Shown here: positions 1 to 13,390 of the stretch, piece after piece | Position numbering within the stretch: the stretch's first letter is position 1 | How the letters are laid out: each line of letters starts with the position of its first letter | The notes under the pieces: generated by a model | Seen by the model: the letters and a program-made list of their open reading frames with translations, nothing else | Told to the model about the DNA's origin: nothing | The model's database searches: none | DNA from: Isoetes taiwanensis | Taxonomy: Eukaryota; Streptophyta; Lycopodiopsida; Isoetales; Isoetaceae | Assembly: GCA_021234155.1 (NCBI GenBank) | Contig: JAJEKV010000015.1 | Coordinates: forward strand, 5,465,194-5,529,193 | DNA: 64,000 nt | Direction: 5' to 3' | Program-made: the position numbers and the translations under genes

Positions 1-336
1 ACATGGTTGGAAAGGGATGGAGAGCTCTTTTAGTACCACAATCTTGGGAAGGTCTTGAGGTCAAGTTAGCATGGTATGACATTAAGCTTTCTTCAGCCTT
101 TCCTTTGCTTTCATTTTTCGGGGGTGGAGCTTCAAATGGCCATGTCTACATCTATAGTGGTTGTCTCTTGCTCGAACTAAAGGGATTGTACTCAATCTGT
201 AGACGCTTATCTTGGATTAATTTGTGCTGACTTGGTTAGGCTATTTGGCTATTATGGGCCATGAATAAATGTATTTACATACATATTATTAATAAAAATA
301 AAAATATCTTGCCTTCAAAAAAAAAAAAAAAAAAAA
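1..336 (+). mobile_element. 3' terminal remnant of a poly(A)-tailed LINE
   Basis: The stretch ends in AATAAA-like motifs followed by CCTTCAAAAA and about 20 A residues (to about 336). The same ending (CTTC or CTTG then a run of A) closes the LINE pieces at 3.8, 6.5 and 63.2 kb and, in reverse, the one at 17.3 kb. An open frame of 75 codons (3-230) precedes the tail but matches nothing I can name. The 5' part lies outside the window. It is probably the end of an L1-type plant LINE; family assignment rests on the shared tail only. Confidence 0.55.
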
Positions 337-2279
337 TCGAGTTTTCTCATTCCAATCTAATTCGAATCTCATTCTTTCATTCCTAATATCTTCCGAGACG
401 TTTTGCTCCGAGCGCCTTACTTTCCGACGCCTTTGTCTTGGGCGATCTCTCAATCGAACTGAATTTCTCGAGCGCTACCTTCAGTTTGAGGTATCCTACT
501 TCATTTCCGGCCCGTTTACAAAGATTTATTTCGATTTGAGCATATCTTAGTAATAAGCTACGCGCTTCTCGGTACTGCAACCGCGACTCAATTCGGTTCT
601 AGAGCTTCACCCCCATGATATGGCAACTAAAGGTTAGTATGTTGAGTTTTTAATAGATTAAAACTTCTGTGACTCTGTTTTTATTAGGGTTTAGAAAGTT
701 TACGATTTTGTATAGCGTTATTAATAGATTTAGAAACTTCTGTATTTGTATGATTAACTTTGTAACTCTGCAACTCTGATTTAATTAGGCGAGCCTCGGT
801 CCCGGACATGCTATACGATGTCTCTGCGCATCGGCCCGCTTCCTTTTCGATCTTCCCTTGTCCCATTCTTTGGGGATTATTTATCCCTAATCATACATTA
901 ATTCAGTCTGATAGAATGCTTTTGCCGTGATTAGTCTTAATTAGGCCCATAATCCTCTTCATGCCTGATGAAAGAACTCGATTTTGGTACAATACATGAT
1001 CATTGGGGGCATAATGGCCCCATTTCAAAATCTAGTAGTAGGATTGCACCATCACTTCACGCATAAGACTCGAGCCTATATAAGACTCGGGCGCTTATCT
1101 GCATTCCTTTCGACCTATCATGCGCCAACATCAAGTTCTTGAGGTAAGCTGCAATTCTTGAAATTTTGTTAGCAGTTGTAGTTCTGTTTTGGTATTTTTG
1201 GTGCTTCTGCAATTTGTGGCAGCATGAACAGAATAACCACACCTCTGGTTTTACTGTATCCTTAAAAGGACATGGATTCAAATAGGAATCCCTGATTTTT
1301 CTAATCTTATGCTTGTCTGTGTGCATGCAAAAATAAAATGTCTAATTGAGCAACTGCAGGGCGGCTTTCTTTCCAGGTCGGTTCGTGTTGATGCCCTACT
1401 CTCGGTCCCCTGCGGAATGTGGGCGGACCCAGAGCAGCTCCAGCAACACTTCCTCCACTCAACCCATGCCACCACCATCTCTCACCTTCTTTCCAGAATG
1501 TGTTCCTCACCCAAGACAAGACAAAGTACCCTCTACCATTCCTATTATTTGCAGCCTGGAGATTGCAGGTGCTCTTGGCCTAACCCCCACACTTTCGGAT
1601 GTATTACGGTGAGGGTTTCCCAGGAGGGAGGTTTTTTTTTTCTTCTTTTTTTTTCTTTACTTTTTTTTTTTTAATGTTTGTTAACATGCTAGTCCTCCAT
1701 GCTGTTATGTTGTGATTATTGCTCTGTAAAGGAGTACTGTAACTTTTTGCTCGAGCTAATGTGATACCCCCTGTTTTGTCATCTGTTTCTGGCAGCAAAA
1801 GATATTTACTAAAATTTGCACAACAAATTTGACACAATTATGTTTGATTGATCAATTTGTTTAGCAAATAGCAGTTTTGCCAACAATATTGTCACAAAAT
1901 GGACACACCTTATAATCTTGCCAATAAGCCACAAGGATTTCTTGTTTATGTATTCAAATCATCTTACAATAGAAGATTTGCAACAAGTTTGAACTTGCCC
2001 AATCAATTCCTAACACTTATGCCCAACCAATTATCCAAAAAATGAAGAATTATTCACATAAATTCTAGTCAGTGACATCGTACATTGGTAACGTGATCGA
2101 AAAGCAACTAGTAGCCAAAATATGATGGAAGATCTATTTGTACCCGACAACTTGTTAGGGTGTCGAGCGTACAATGTCGTACAATCGGTAGAAAATCTTA
2201 TGTTTGACAATGGAAAAAAAGGCATCTTCATGCAACAACAAAAACATGTTAGTATCTTTGATGACCGTTTATCTTTCTT
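337..2279. other. Unassigned region with one exon-like open stretch
   Basis: No protein family is recognised. A segment at about 1357-1608 is open in two frames, is preceded by a CTGCAG acceptor-like site and followed by ACG-GTGAGG, a good donor-like site, so it could be an internal exon. A short ATGGCAACTAAAG-GTTAGT at about 619-636 could be a first exon of the same unit. The region from 1640 has long T runs. This is only a candidate gene; no homology supports it. Confidence 0.2.
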
Positions 2280-3808
2280 TGTTTGCTAGCGGACAATCTT
2301 GAATGCAAAGCTTCTTCTTGATACTTTCTCTTTAGCATCACGGAGTTCTTGTTGGTTGCCAAACTATTTAGTGCCTCCTTTTGTTGTTGATTTTCCTTGG
2401 AAGGTGCTTCCTCATGGGAAGGCTATTAAGCTTCTTAGTATTCTGTGGGCATTCATATTTCTACATCCGATGCTTGGGATATTATCATAGAAGGGTATGT
2501 TTTAAATAATTCCCACATCTATATGGCCTCGCCCATACGGATTGTCACCATTGTATCTGCGCAGTAAGATTCGATTTCTAAGTTTGAAGGATCCTTAAGG
2601 ATATGGTTGACTCACACAGGTGGAGTTTGGTGGCGATCCACTTGCACATTGTGTTTCTTTTTGGGAAAGCCGTTAAAACCTCTTCTTTTTATCGGCGTTG
2701 CCCTTTTCCTAATGCCTCCCCCTTTTTTGAAAGGCTTCTTGGAGTCTTTGGGAGACAAATATGGACCTCATTTAAATACATTGACCTTGTTGCATGTCAT
2801 CGGTTAGGTGCCTTGTTGGTGGATACGTAGAAATAATCTTCCATTTTGTGCCTCGGTTCATCCATTAACTTATTATTTGGAGGTTAGCGGCGAGGAACCT
2901 TGGCCGATTGCGGCATGGTATGATTTTGGCCGGTTAAGCGGCATGGCAAACCTTTCAAACAAAATTCTTATTGTCTCGATGGGGCAGACCATTTGACAAA
3001 AAGGTTGCTAGTACTCGCCATTGGTTGCTCCGGAGGCTATTGAAGGTTGCATGTGGATTTCCCACCCGAGTGTTCATGAGCATAGGCTTGTAAACTCTAT
3101 GTATATGCTTGTCAATGGTGATATCCTTCCGCCATCCACTAAGTGGTCCCTTGGCTCCCACCTCCTAGTTGGAGATGTATGTGGACTTGGACTTGGGATA
3201 AACTACTTCATCCTAAGGTGGTTGTGCTTTGGTGGCGATTCTTCCGGATGCCCTTTCGTGTGAATGTGTTTGTCCCTTGATTTGATCCTCGAGTGTCGAC
3301 GATACGCCTACTATGCAAGCAAAGGGGCCGAGACTATTGAGCATTGTTTCTTTTATGTGATCATCTCGGCTGTTTGGTCTTGGTTTGCTTTCTCTTTTCA
3401 TATGGCATTGACAAATTCAGCAAGTGCTCACGGCTATTTATTAGGATATTTGGAGTAAGTTGCGAGGAGCGAAGCATTTCATTTAGCATCGGGGTGATTG
3501 TTGTGGAATCGATCTAGAAGCGCAGAGGAGATTGTGTGTCTTTTAGGGTTTGGATATTCCTCCTACGGTTGTCCTTGAGGCGCCACAAGCTAGAATTGCT
3601 AAGGCCTACCATTGCTCTTCACTTGCTCACCTTAGCGGCCAGTTGATATTTGAGTTCCATTTGAGTGTGTTGTCTTATGCATAGGTTGGTGGTTCTATTC
3701 AGTGGATCATGATTATTCTCTGAGATTTTATTCCTGCCTCTGCATTTGTATCTGGCTTTTGGCTTGGAGTTTCAATAAAGTTTGTCGTTCTTGAAAAAAA
3801 ATAAAACA
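2280..3808 (+). mobile_element. 5'-truncated L1-type LINE with reverse-transcriptase zinc-binding (zf-RVT) region
   Basis: Around 3200-3400, pieces in different frames read like the C-terminal zf-RVT domain of plant LINE ORF2: a KVVVLWWRF segment, then a Cys-containing segment followed by GAETIEHCFFY and SAVWSWF. These match the usual pattern of a cysteine pair, E-T-x-x-H-x-F-x-x-C and a following W. The 3' untranslated end (about 3690-3808) has ATTTTATTCCTGCCTCTGCA, an AATAAAG signal and an A-rich tail. The same 3' end recurs at 63.1-63.2 kb, so both belong to one family. Frameshifts and stops make it non-functional. The upstream limit is approximate. Confidence 0.65.
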
Positions 3809-6153
3809 AGGTGCTGCGCACGAGGGGTTGCCCTCCGGTAGCCCTAAAAGTGTGTTTGCATGTTCTTTGTTTTGTAGTTTCGTGTTGCGTGAGATAGGTG
3901 GTTGTTGCGAATTGGTTGTTAGTGGTTGTTTTTGGTTGCCCAAAGGGGTAACTCCTGTTTGATGGTTGGTTGGGAATATTATCTGGATTCTCAGGTCACA
4001 TTGAAGAATATCCTTTAGATTCTTGCGATGGATTACGAACTATTATTTTTTTCTTTTTTTCTTTTTACATTTTTTTTCCTTTAGTGTATTCTTTGCTTCT
4101 GAGATATACAGTTATTTCCTAAATGTTTGCCAAATGTTAATCATCTTCAGATGTTTAAAATTTAGACGGGTGAAACAAGGGAACAACTTATCTTCATAGA
4201 TTAAGATGCTTTTGCCAACATAAAGTAGGCAGCATAACAAAGAAATTACAAGCTGCGATCCTACGAAATAAGGCAAAACCAAGCGATGTTGACTCATATT
4301 TGCATTCTTTGAAGATAAGCGGCGAGCCACTCAAACCATGAGCACATCTTTCTCCAGCATTCATGAACTGTGCTACTGTGATTTTGTTCAGTTCTCTGGT
4401 TTGTTACAAATAAGGATAACAAGCATCACAACAATGTTATATATACAAACCTAAAGCTTTTGCAGCTCTTACATCATACCAACTGGGACCAAGTAGTAGG
4501 ATCCTATATCGAGAGGCATTGAAGATACAATCTCGCGTTCTAGAATCAAATTCATATTGCATTCATTGTCTTTGTCAAAAGATCAAATGGTCAAAAAGAG
4601 ACTCAAAAGATCTTGCTTTTAGAATCTCATTGCCATTTAACACTCTTATCATGGATGCTATCTTGCTAAGTCATTAGGTGTTCTATATACATGTATATAT
4701 AGATTGGCTTATAAGATATAAAGGGCCAGTAGTAATACTTATCTGAGGGGAGCAAAAGACTTGCTTCTTTTACGGATGTAGACTTCTTTGGAAAAGCGTT
4801 GGCGACCTTGCTCTTCTAGAAAAATCGCGAGACATAACTAAAAGTAGAGCTTGAAATAGTTGAAGATGAAGTTTACATTCAATGCTAGGACGATAATAAT
4901 CATAGTGATGTCATCATGGTATTTTCTTCTCCTCCCAATTGGTATGTTTCTTAATTGATCCACGATCATGGCTGCAAAGAAGACATGATGAAGATTTTAG
5001 CTAGAATGATCACACAACAAAAGAAAAGAGTATTTTTGTTACTGCGTTCTTTGCAGCCCTTTCAATAACAGTTCTAGCATATACTTTCTTGCCGCGAAAA
5101 GCACCATCTCTTTGTTGCTAAAAAAAGTCAAATAGTCCATCACTTCGACCCACAACAAATTGGTCATCGGACCAACTCTAATTCAAGAAGGCTACGCACT
5201 AATATAAGGAGGAATTTGTATACCCATTAATGAGTTGTTCATGTTTTCCTGCATCCAAAAAGTTACATTAAGTCAAATGCCTATGGTATCAAATCAACGA
5301 CACATGAACAAAATTTAAATTTGAGTGCTATAGTCTAATCAGATTCTAGAGATATATGCCACTAGTAAAAGCATGCAAAGATATTCAAAATTTGCTTTAC
5401 TCTTTTGAGGAAAACTAGCATCAAATGCTCACGGTTACTCTCAATTTGCCTTTTACTCTTAGCCAGCGATAGTGGCAAAGTCATCAAATTTGCTCCTCAA
5501 ACCACTCTATGGCGTTCTACTTCATTGTCCAAAAGCGTGAGCTTTGTGTCAACATGAGCCTCGATGAATGCCCTTTCTTTGATCTCTATAGTTCAAAGAA
5601 AACTAAAAGTGGAACTAAACATGCACAATCCGCGATGGCGGAGGCCGAAGCGAGGAATATTGTTAGTAGCACCATGCCTGCATAATAGATTATGCAATCA
5701 GTGCATATATGAGAGATACTCATAACTTCATGCCATATCAACAACTACATGCAATGGCAAATATAAGATATGGATGCGTAGCCACATATCTATGCATATT
5801 TTTACTTTTTGCCAATAAGCAATCTTGTGACAAAGAGCGCATATGTCTCAAGCAATTAAATGCAACTATGTTAGTGCACCAATGCAAAGGCTGGCTTGAA
5901 AAATATTAAACATGGAAGTCTTCATAACCCATCTTCCTAGCGAATAACAAGGCTAGCTCTAGACAAAAACAAAATATATTTAGAGTTGTGCCCATTCATG
6001 GTACGCATCGCGATAAATTATGAGATAAACTATTCTTAAATGTGTCGGCTAGGATAGATGATAATCTATGCCTTTAACACCGGATCAAAGTGGCACATCT
6101 ATGCAACATGCAATATTTAACCTACATGACAAATTCATTACGGATGGCAATGC
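3809..6153. other. Intergenic, AT-rich, nothing recognised
   Basis: Short open frames only; no family, repeat pair or RNA gene was recognised here. Confidence 0.4.
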
Positions 6154-6524
6154 ATGTTCGGCCCAACCACCATGAAGCAATACCACTCCTACATAACCTC
6201 TGAGACTAGTAAAAACATGTGCGGCGTTGCCGGGCTAATGTCTGGCATAAATTTTACTCGACCTTTAGCGTTCATATGTGCAACTTTTTATTCTTTGATT
6301 GAGCAAAATAAAATTGTTATGGCTTACAATTGTTCTTCTCTTGATCAAGAGAAGAAGTCTTGTCGGCATGCTTACCTTGATTCATTCTTTTTGCATAGGC
6401 GGTGGTTGTGCTTTCGGTTGGATCGGTTTGTCCTTTGGGGTTATAATCTTGTCTTTGCATTTTATGTTGCTCACGGTTTTTAGTTGATTGAATAAAACGT
6501 AAGTCCTTCAAAAAAAAAAAAAAA
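6154..6524 (+). mobile_element. LINE 3' end fragment
   Basis: A 109-codon open frame (6154-6483) runs into GAATAAAACG and CCTTCAAAAAA with about 14 A residues, the same kind of ending as the other poly(A)-tailed LINE copies in this window. A direct protein match was not evident, so the call rests on the tail. Confidence 0.45.
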
Positions 6525-7440
6525 CAACAGCGACACTTGTTTATATTCAAGAATGGACAATATTTGCTTTTTGTAATTATTTTGTTATTGAAATCATGTA
6601 ACAACGGTATCACCAAAATGTATTAACTTTGGGTTTATGGATTTGAGTAGAGAAACAATGCGTTATAAAGAATTCTTTATAAACAACCTCGTTAGAACCA
6701 CCCGATTGGAACTTGTCGACAATCTCCTCGAAACAACAATGAGTTCCTCAAATAATGTGTCACCGCGGCATCATATCATGGAGTGTTCTATCCGATTCTT
6801 CATAAACATGTTTATGCATCATTGGGGCTCATCCATATAATAATGTGATCGTCTTGTCGGTTTTATCATTTCGATTTTGCTTTGGGATATTGCAAGTTGA
6901 TGTCTCATCTATTTAGGTGGGGTACCTTGAACCTTGGATAATGCCGTTGCATCACGCCCTTCAATAAAGTGGAAGCATTTCTGAAGAAGCAACAACAATT
7001 GCGGTGGCATTGCGCATGTAGAACATGAGTTGAGTTGCTATGGTCATTTGACATAGGATCGACTACCCAAATATGCTATTTTGTATGATTATAAAATTCA
7101 CCTTTCACATTTTAAATAAATAGATTATGAGTGCCAAAATTTTGGAGGATAATCAATGAGTATTGTTAAAGTTGTATTGTTAAGTTTCAATGTGAATTGC
7201 TTTTGCCTAAAAAAAAATTGGTTTAGATAGATTCCTAACTTGTTAATTGTCATTCTAGCTAAGTTGTATTTGCTCAAATCGAACATGATTCTGCATTGTT
7301 AGGCATCAAAGGAATGCAAAATATGAAAACAAAATGGCCAACACTTTTCCACTAATCGCGTAACATGCCCAAAGCATTATAATGAGGTGAGTGCCATTGC
7401 ACAATCCTTAAGATTAAAAGTGGCACAATGTACCTAATGT
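6525..7440. other. Intergenic, nothing recognised
   Basis: AT-rich with short open frames only (for example 6637-6840). No gene, RNA or clear repeat was identified. Confidence 0.4.
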
Positions 7441-8569
7441 TCTTGGGCATATGCTTGGCACCTCTGATACGTAGTAGAGATTTTTATGCGTGGCTACAAG
7501 CGGTGTTTGTGCCGTGCGTGTAGCGTACCGTACTCGTACGTAAAGTACTTTACGTCTTGTACCTCATAAAGTACTTCGTCCATTTTAGCGTCTGAAATTT
7601 TTTTTTTTTAGTGCGTTAAAAGTCTGAAGATCTTTATTACCTATAACGTCGTGTCTGTGCGTGCAATACGTTAAATGCGTGAAATTACTTCTAACTTGTC
7701 CAATATTGGTTATTATATACATAATTTTGGTGGTTTCTTATTTTTCTTTTTGGTTTTAGTAGTTCAATTAGCTTTCTGGTAACTGGTAACTATTTGAACA
7801 TTTTGTCTCGATATGATTGATTGACCAGCAGTAATTTGTTATTACATGCATAATGGCAAAGCTCATACACAATTCTACAATTCAGCCTTCATAGCAGATA
7901 TATTATATTTTAGACCTTACTCGTCAAGGTCATTTCTGCATCTCATACCTCTCATCTGAATTTCTTTATGCAATGAAGAACAAAATTTGCTCTTCAATGT
8001 CCTCTTCACTTAATTGAAGAAATAAAGAAATGATTGAAATAAAATGGAAAGAAAAAAATATATGACAAGTGAAACTTTTGCATACCTGAATTCCTTATAT
8101 ATGCTGGATTTTCCGACCAGCTTGCTTCCTGGCACTGGATCAGCCTATTACAAAGCCTGTTATAAACTTATAATGCATTGCATCTACCAAATGCGTGTAT
8201 TTGCTTCTATTCTACTGCATTATATTTGTCATAAAGACCAATGTTACATAGGTATCAGCCGTCAGTATGACCATTTTACAACTGGTCATATAATGATGTT
8301 TAAATCAGCAAAACATGAGGGAGTGCCCTTTGGAAAAAAACCACATTTTAACAGGTGTCTAATCTCCCTCTCTGCCATATCACCTGCAAGCAATAGGGTT
8401 TAAAAATCAAATTTATATTTCATTTACAAGCTGAAATCAAAAGTTGTATTTTACATTACAAGTTAAAATCAGGAATTTGTGCTTTACATTTTACAAAGTT
8501 AAAATCAGAATTTTTATTTTACAAGCACATATAATAGACTAATAACAAAAATGAGTTTACTTACCAAAA

Positions 8570-11400
8570 GATTGTCTTCATTGCTCTCAGCAGGGAACTT
8601 TCCGGACGTTGAACTAGTATTCTCATCTTCCATCTCCTCATCCCTCCTCCTCTAGCCCCTCAGGCTCCTCCCACATATTCCTCCTCCTCCCCATCCTCTT
8701 CCTCATCTTCAAACTCCTCTTCCCCTACCACTTCCATAATAGTCCCCTCGTCTAGCTATCCTTCTAGTTGATGTTCCTTCCCCTTCTACTAACACTTCTA
8801 CCGCACCCCTTCCGTCCCCTTCCCCTTCTAGTTGATACTCCTGGCCACTCTTCCTCTTCCTCTATTGCTCTTCCCTCGCCCCCTTCCCCTTCTACCTCTT
8901 AGGTCTTTGTGATCCCTCTGCGTGACCTTTTGTGAGAAGTACTTAGGACTGCCATTCTACTCTGGCTCCTAGTTTACCCGCTTTGTACTTGTGCTTTCTT
9001 CAAAAACTTTCTAACCAATTCTGGTTCCTTCTGGATAATATTTCAGCAGGGGCAGAATGTAATATTTGATGGAGTCGGTCCTTGTCAACTCCAAAGGGAT
9101 TCACCTGCATATAAAAAGAATGTATTTCCAACCATTGATGTGAACTTGAAGAAGTCATATGAAAGAGATTGCAACATTAAAAGAATCTATTGAAAAACCT
9201 TAAAGAGAAATTTCAAAGAATGAAATGAAGTAACTTCAAAAGAATGTGAAAGAAATTTGAAGAATAAACTAGAATAAAATTAAAGAACCTGTTTTGCTGA
9301 TTTTCCCCTTGTCTCAAATTTGTGCATCAATCTTAGATTTTCCCTTATAAAAACTAGGCAGCTCTAGTTGAGCAGGTTTTAGTGGTTTCTTTTTTTTTGG
9401 TATGCCAAGAGCATGCACCTCAGTTCTCTCACATGCACCGATGAGCAATCCTAAAATATTAAGTAAATAGGTGAACATGATACCAAAGTGCATGCTTTTA
9501 AATTATGTCAACAATAAAACAAACGTAGCAAATTCATAACAAACTATTACACTAACTTTGTGATAGCACTTTCGAAGGGCCAGCCTTTGCAATTCAGGTG
9601 TATGACCTCCAAAGCAGGGCTTAAACGATAATTTTCAGTTTGTGCCAAAGAACATAAACATGGATGAAACATTATTACGAAAGCATGTCGAACTGTTCAA
9701 CAATATAGCACTCTGGGTTCCGTTGAACCTTTAGTAATGTGTATCGGCGCACCTCATTAGAAGCAGGAGAGCGATTGTGCTTCCGTCTCCATAAAGGATG
9801 GAGGAGATGTATAACATATGGATTGGTTTTGAACCATGTCATCAGCGTATGTCAAACAAATTCAATACTTGACCATATCTGGCAAAGAAAACATAGAATA
9901 TTTTAAAGCTAAAATGGAAATCAGAATTTTTCATATTTGAGAAAAAAAATCGAAATTTCACACATACTTGTAAAGCTAAAATCAGAAATTTTTAGATATT
10001 GTAAAACTGATAGCCATAGGTCTGAAATAAAAAATGTAAGATATTTGTAAAACTGAAAATTCCCTTACTTGTCACTGTTATCTATATAATTTTGTCCATC
10101 CTTTAGCACCTTTTCACACCTATCCATGAATTCATACAATAGGCCAATAGTGCAACCCTCTATATCAGTCAAGCGTATCTGTGATAGAGTGGCTCCATTA
10201 CTTGAACTACAAGGGCAAAGGAAGGAAATGTAGCAGGATCTAGAATATATTTTTGGACTGTTTTTGCATCAGCAGTCTTGCTATCATTCAATTATTCCAA
10301 AAATGAAACTACTGTTTATTTTGCAACCCTAGCCTCCCAATTTCAGCAAGCGTTGGATCACAATAAATATAACTCCAAATCTGGTTTACTAGGCCTCAAC
10401 ATTGTCAAGTCAGGGCTAAAGTGCCTAAAATGCTTTTAGCATTCTTCTTCTTCTTGAAAAAAAGAGTAATTGTATTAGCCTTAGATGCATGAGACTTCAC
10501 CCAATCAAGTTTCCCAATATCCTCCAAAAAGAAGGTCAAGACAATGAGATGCACAAAGGGTTCTTACGATAGTAGGAAACTCCTCTTCAATCAAGTTTCC
10601 CATTGACACACAAGTAGAGGCATTGTCGGTAATAATTTGCACCACATTTTCTTTGCCCTTCAATGATTGCCTCTTTCATCTCTCTGCCAACCATGATGCC
10701 ATCGATTCTTAATCCAACCTTGCTACAATCAATGGTCTTCAAGAACATGGATGCCATATGCACTAAGAGGCAAGAATATTTATCAGACCCCTACCATTCA
10801 TCCACCCATCCATGGGACATTAGAGTGCAACCATACTTTGGCCAAGTTGCTTTCACAGGGTCACTTGGTTTTCACATCCCAAAGTGTTTTTGGGGCCTTG
10901 GAGTCCCTCATTGCAGTGTAGTAACACGCTGCCAGGTCTCTCAATTTGTGAAAAGGCTTCTATCATCTTAGTCCAGCAAGGCAATTTCAGCAAATTAAAG
11001 GAGATTTGCCTCCCAAAACATCTCACCTCCATCTCCATTGCATGCTCCATTCTTTGAATAGTCAAAACACTTCTTCCTTTGTTCAACTTTGTTTGAGCTC
11101 TTTTTAGGCACTGGTGGGCGATCAGAGGATGCTGTGGTAGCAGGAGAGGATCGCGACAGGTGATTGAGGGAAAACATGAGATGATAGGTCTGTTCAACAT
11201 CTTCCATTGCTAAGTCAATATCAGAAGAATCATACACATTAGAATCAGCATCATTTACTTTAAGCTTCTGCCCTAGCTTCCATTCTTTCTTCATCTGTGG
11301 CTTGTCATGCTGCCTACCCTTTCCAGCAATACCACCTACATGTGCTATCATTCTTGTCTTAGATCCCTTTGCCTGGTTTTCCCACATCCTACAATTCCAT
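8570..11400 (-). pseudogene. hAT transposase (BED zinc finger, DUF659) pseudogene
   Basis: Read on the minus strand. The N-terminal part (11387-11200) gives W-E-N-x-A-K-G-S-K-T-R-M-I-A-H-V-G-G-I-A, which resembles the second half of a BED zinc finger. Around 10830-10800 lies a degenerate S-D-G-W-x-D-like segment, the first catalytic Asp region of DUF659. At about 10636-10510 an open stretch reads VQIITDNASTCVSMGNLI, then EEEFPTIVRTLCASHCLDL, the diagnostic second-Asp block (TDNA) of plant hAT/DUF659 transposases. The distal part near 8.6-8.75 kb codes Glu/Asp-rich sequence, common at hAT C-termini. Multiple stops and frameshifts break it. In a living element the enzyme would cut and paste hAT DNA with 8-bp target duplications. 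The family call is firm; exon structure is not resolved. Confidence 0.75.
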
Positions 11401-11639
11401 GTCCTATTATCATTGTTTAATCTTTACAATATTGGTGCAGAACTTCTTCCAAAGTGGTGACTCTTAGCAGAGGCATCTTGATTTGAATAATTTAACAAAA
11501 ATAGTGTCTGCAAGTGAAACATTTACCATTTAAACAAATAAGTGGAAGAATACATAATATATAGCATTTCTTAAAAAAATCATAGATGGCAACTAGTAAG
11601 CTCTAACATGCTTCTTAATTAACTTTCAAATGCAAGCTT

Positions 11640-12590
11640 TATTTTTCAAGCAAGGTTATCCGTTGGAAAGATCAAGACAGGCTCTAAAAATAATACTAGG
11701 TACACATTTTTCAAACTCCTATTGTAGGTACGTCAAATATGACAAAATACATTTGCTGGTCTAATTTTACAGCAGAGTGCAAATATGGAAATAAGTGGAA
11801 GAAGCAAGCTCCGTTTTCAAGCGTGAACATTAAGTTGGAAAGCTTAGTAAATGATCTACAAATTATCTTAGGTGTGCTTTTTCAAAAATCAATGTCTAAA
11901 TGGGTCAAATATAACAAATCGTATCAGCTCCCAAAGAACTACATAAAGACTTAAAGATTCCTTTCTACTTGATAGAAAATGTACATATAGGACTGAAACT
12001 GGAAATTGATGTTGAACTAGCAGTTCCTTATCAACTTTACGTGATCAATCAATCAAATTAAAATGCTTGATGTCTATGTCCATTTTCAGACATTTGCACG
12101 CTTTAAGGTCAGCAACCTAGCAAGCTATTTCTTTTATGCTTCTTGAATAACTTTCAAATGCAAGCTCTATTTTCCAAGCAAGAGCATCCGTTGGAAAGGT
12201 CAAGACAAGCTCTAAAAATAATACTAGGTACATATTTTTCAAATTCCTATAAATTAGATATGTCAAATATGACAAAACTCATTTGCTGGTCTAATTTTAC
12301 AGCAGAGTGCAAATATGGAGATAACTGGAAGAAGCAAGCTCCATTTTTTCAAGCATGAACATTCGTTGGAAAGCTTAGTAAATGATCTACAAAATTATCT
12401 TAGGCGTGCTTTTCAAAAATCAATGTCTATATGGGTCAAATATAGCAAATTGTATCAGCCCAGAACTACATAAAGACTTAGAGATTCCTTTCTACTTGAG
12501 AGAAAATGTACATGCGGGACTAAAACTATATCACCTCCCTGAATTACATGAAGACTTGATCCTCCTTTCTACTTGAGAGCCTAAAACTAG
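11640..12590. repeat. Two diverged direct copies of about 340-370 bp inside the hAT region
   Basis: The segment at about 11630-11960 (TTTCAAATGCAAGCT, GTTGGAAAG, AATAATACTAGGTACA, TTTGCTGGTCTAATTTTACA) recurs at about 12155-12500 with small differences. It is a direct duplication with a shift near 525 bp, probably upstream or intronic sequence of the transposon. Confidence 0.7.
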
Positions 12591-13390
12591 AAATTAATGT
12601 TGATTCTTACCAAGTTTTTGTCAGCAATCTATCCATGACTGTTGCTTCTGCTCATTTTCAAATATTTGTGCTCCTTAAGTGCTGCAAAGCCTGTGCAAAA
12701 TTTATGTAATCATGAATCAGGTGAAAGGAATAGCATCTAATAAAATAGGAAGCAATACCTATGGATTTGAGTTTAATCTTGTATCAGCTGAGCACAAACT
12801 CGTGCATTCCATTGATCCTGCATAAGAGGTTAAATGGGTAAGATTAGTCAAGTACGAATATGAAAATGGAAAATGAATACAACTGCTCCAACTACAGATT
12901 GTCTAAAACATACAAAGTAAATATGACAGAGATGGCAATGGTAAGGACCCAAAATGAGGATTTCTGCTCCCTAAATGCTCCTCCCGGCAATGAAAATGCT
13001 CCTACTGCTTATCAAACGACTGTCTTGAGCTCTAGAATCCTAGATTGGTCGCTCCTTCAAACTCTTCAAACTGAGATGTGATCCCACAGCCACCGGATGG
13101 ATCTAAGATAGTTTTACCAGAGTTTGAGAGATAGATCGGCGTTCCATAGGCCGCCCTAGGGCATAAAAAAAAAAAGGTAAAAAAAGGAACAAAAATATTA
13201 GTTAACACCTTATACATACGTACGTACGTAACGTACGGTACGGTACGGTACGTGTTCTAGACTTCACGTACGCGTCCGTTAACGTGCTCAAATTTGTCCA
13301 AAAAAAATGCATGATATGGTAACGTACGTACGGTACGTATGGGTACGATGCGTTAAGATGCTGAGAAAAGGTAAATACTGTGGCGTGCGT

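Larger units (their letters stand above)
7440..13390 (-). mobile_element. Decayed autonomous hAT-type DNA transposon (approximate limits)
   Basis: A hAT/DUF659 transposase relic at 8.6-11.4 kb (minus) is flanked on both sides by unusual sequence rich in GTACG, ACGTACG and GTGCG words, at 7500-7690 and 13210-13400. The left side holds the 18-bp perfect palindrome ACGTAAAGTACTTTACGT at 7538-7555. The right side has GGTACGGTACGGTACG at about 13236-13251. Clusters of short words near both ends are typical of subterminal transposase-binding regions in hAT elements. I could not fix the terminal inverted repeats or an 8-bp target duplication, so the limits are an inference. Confidence 0.45.
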
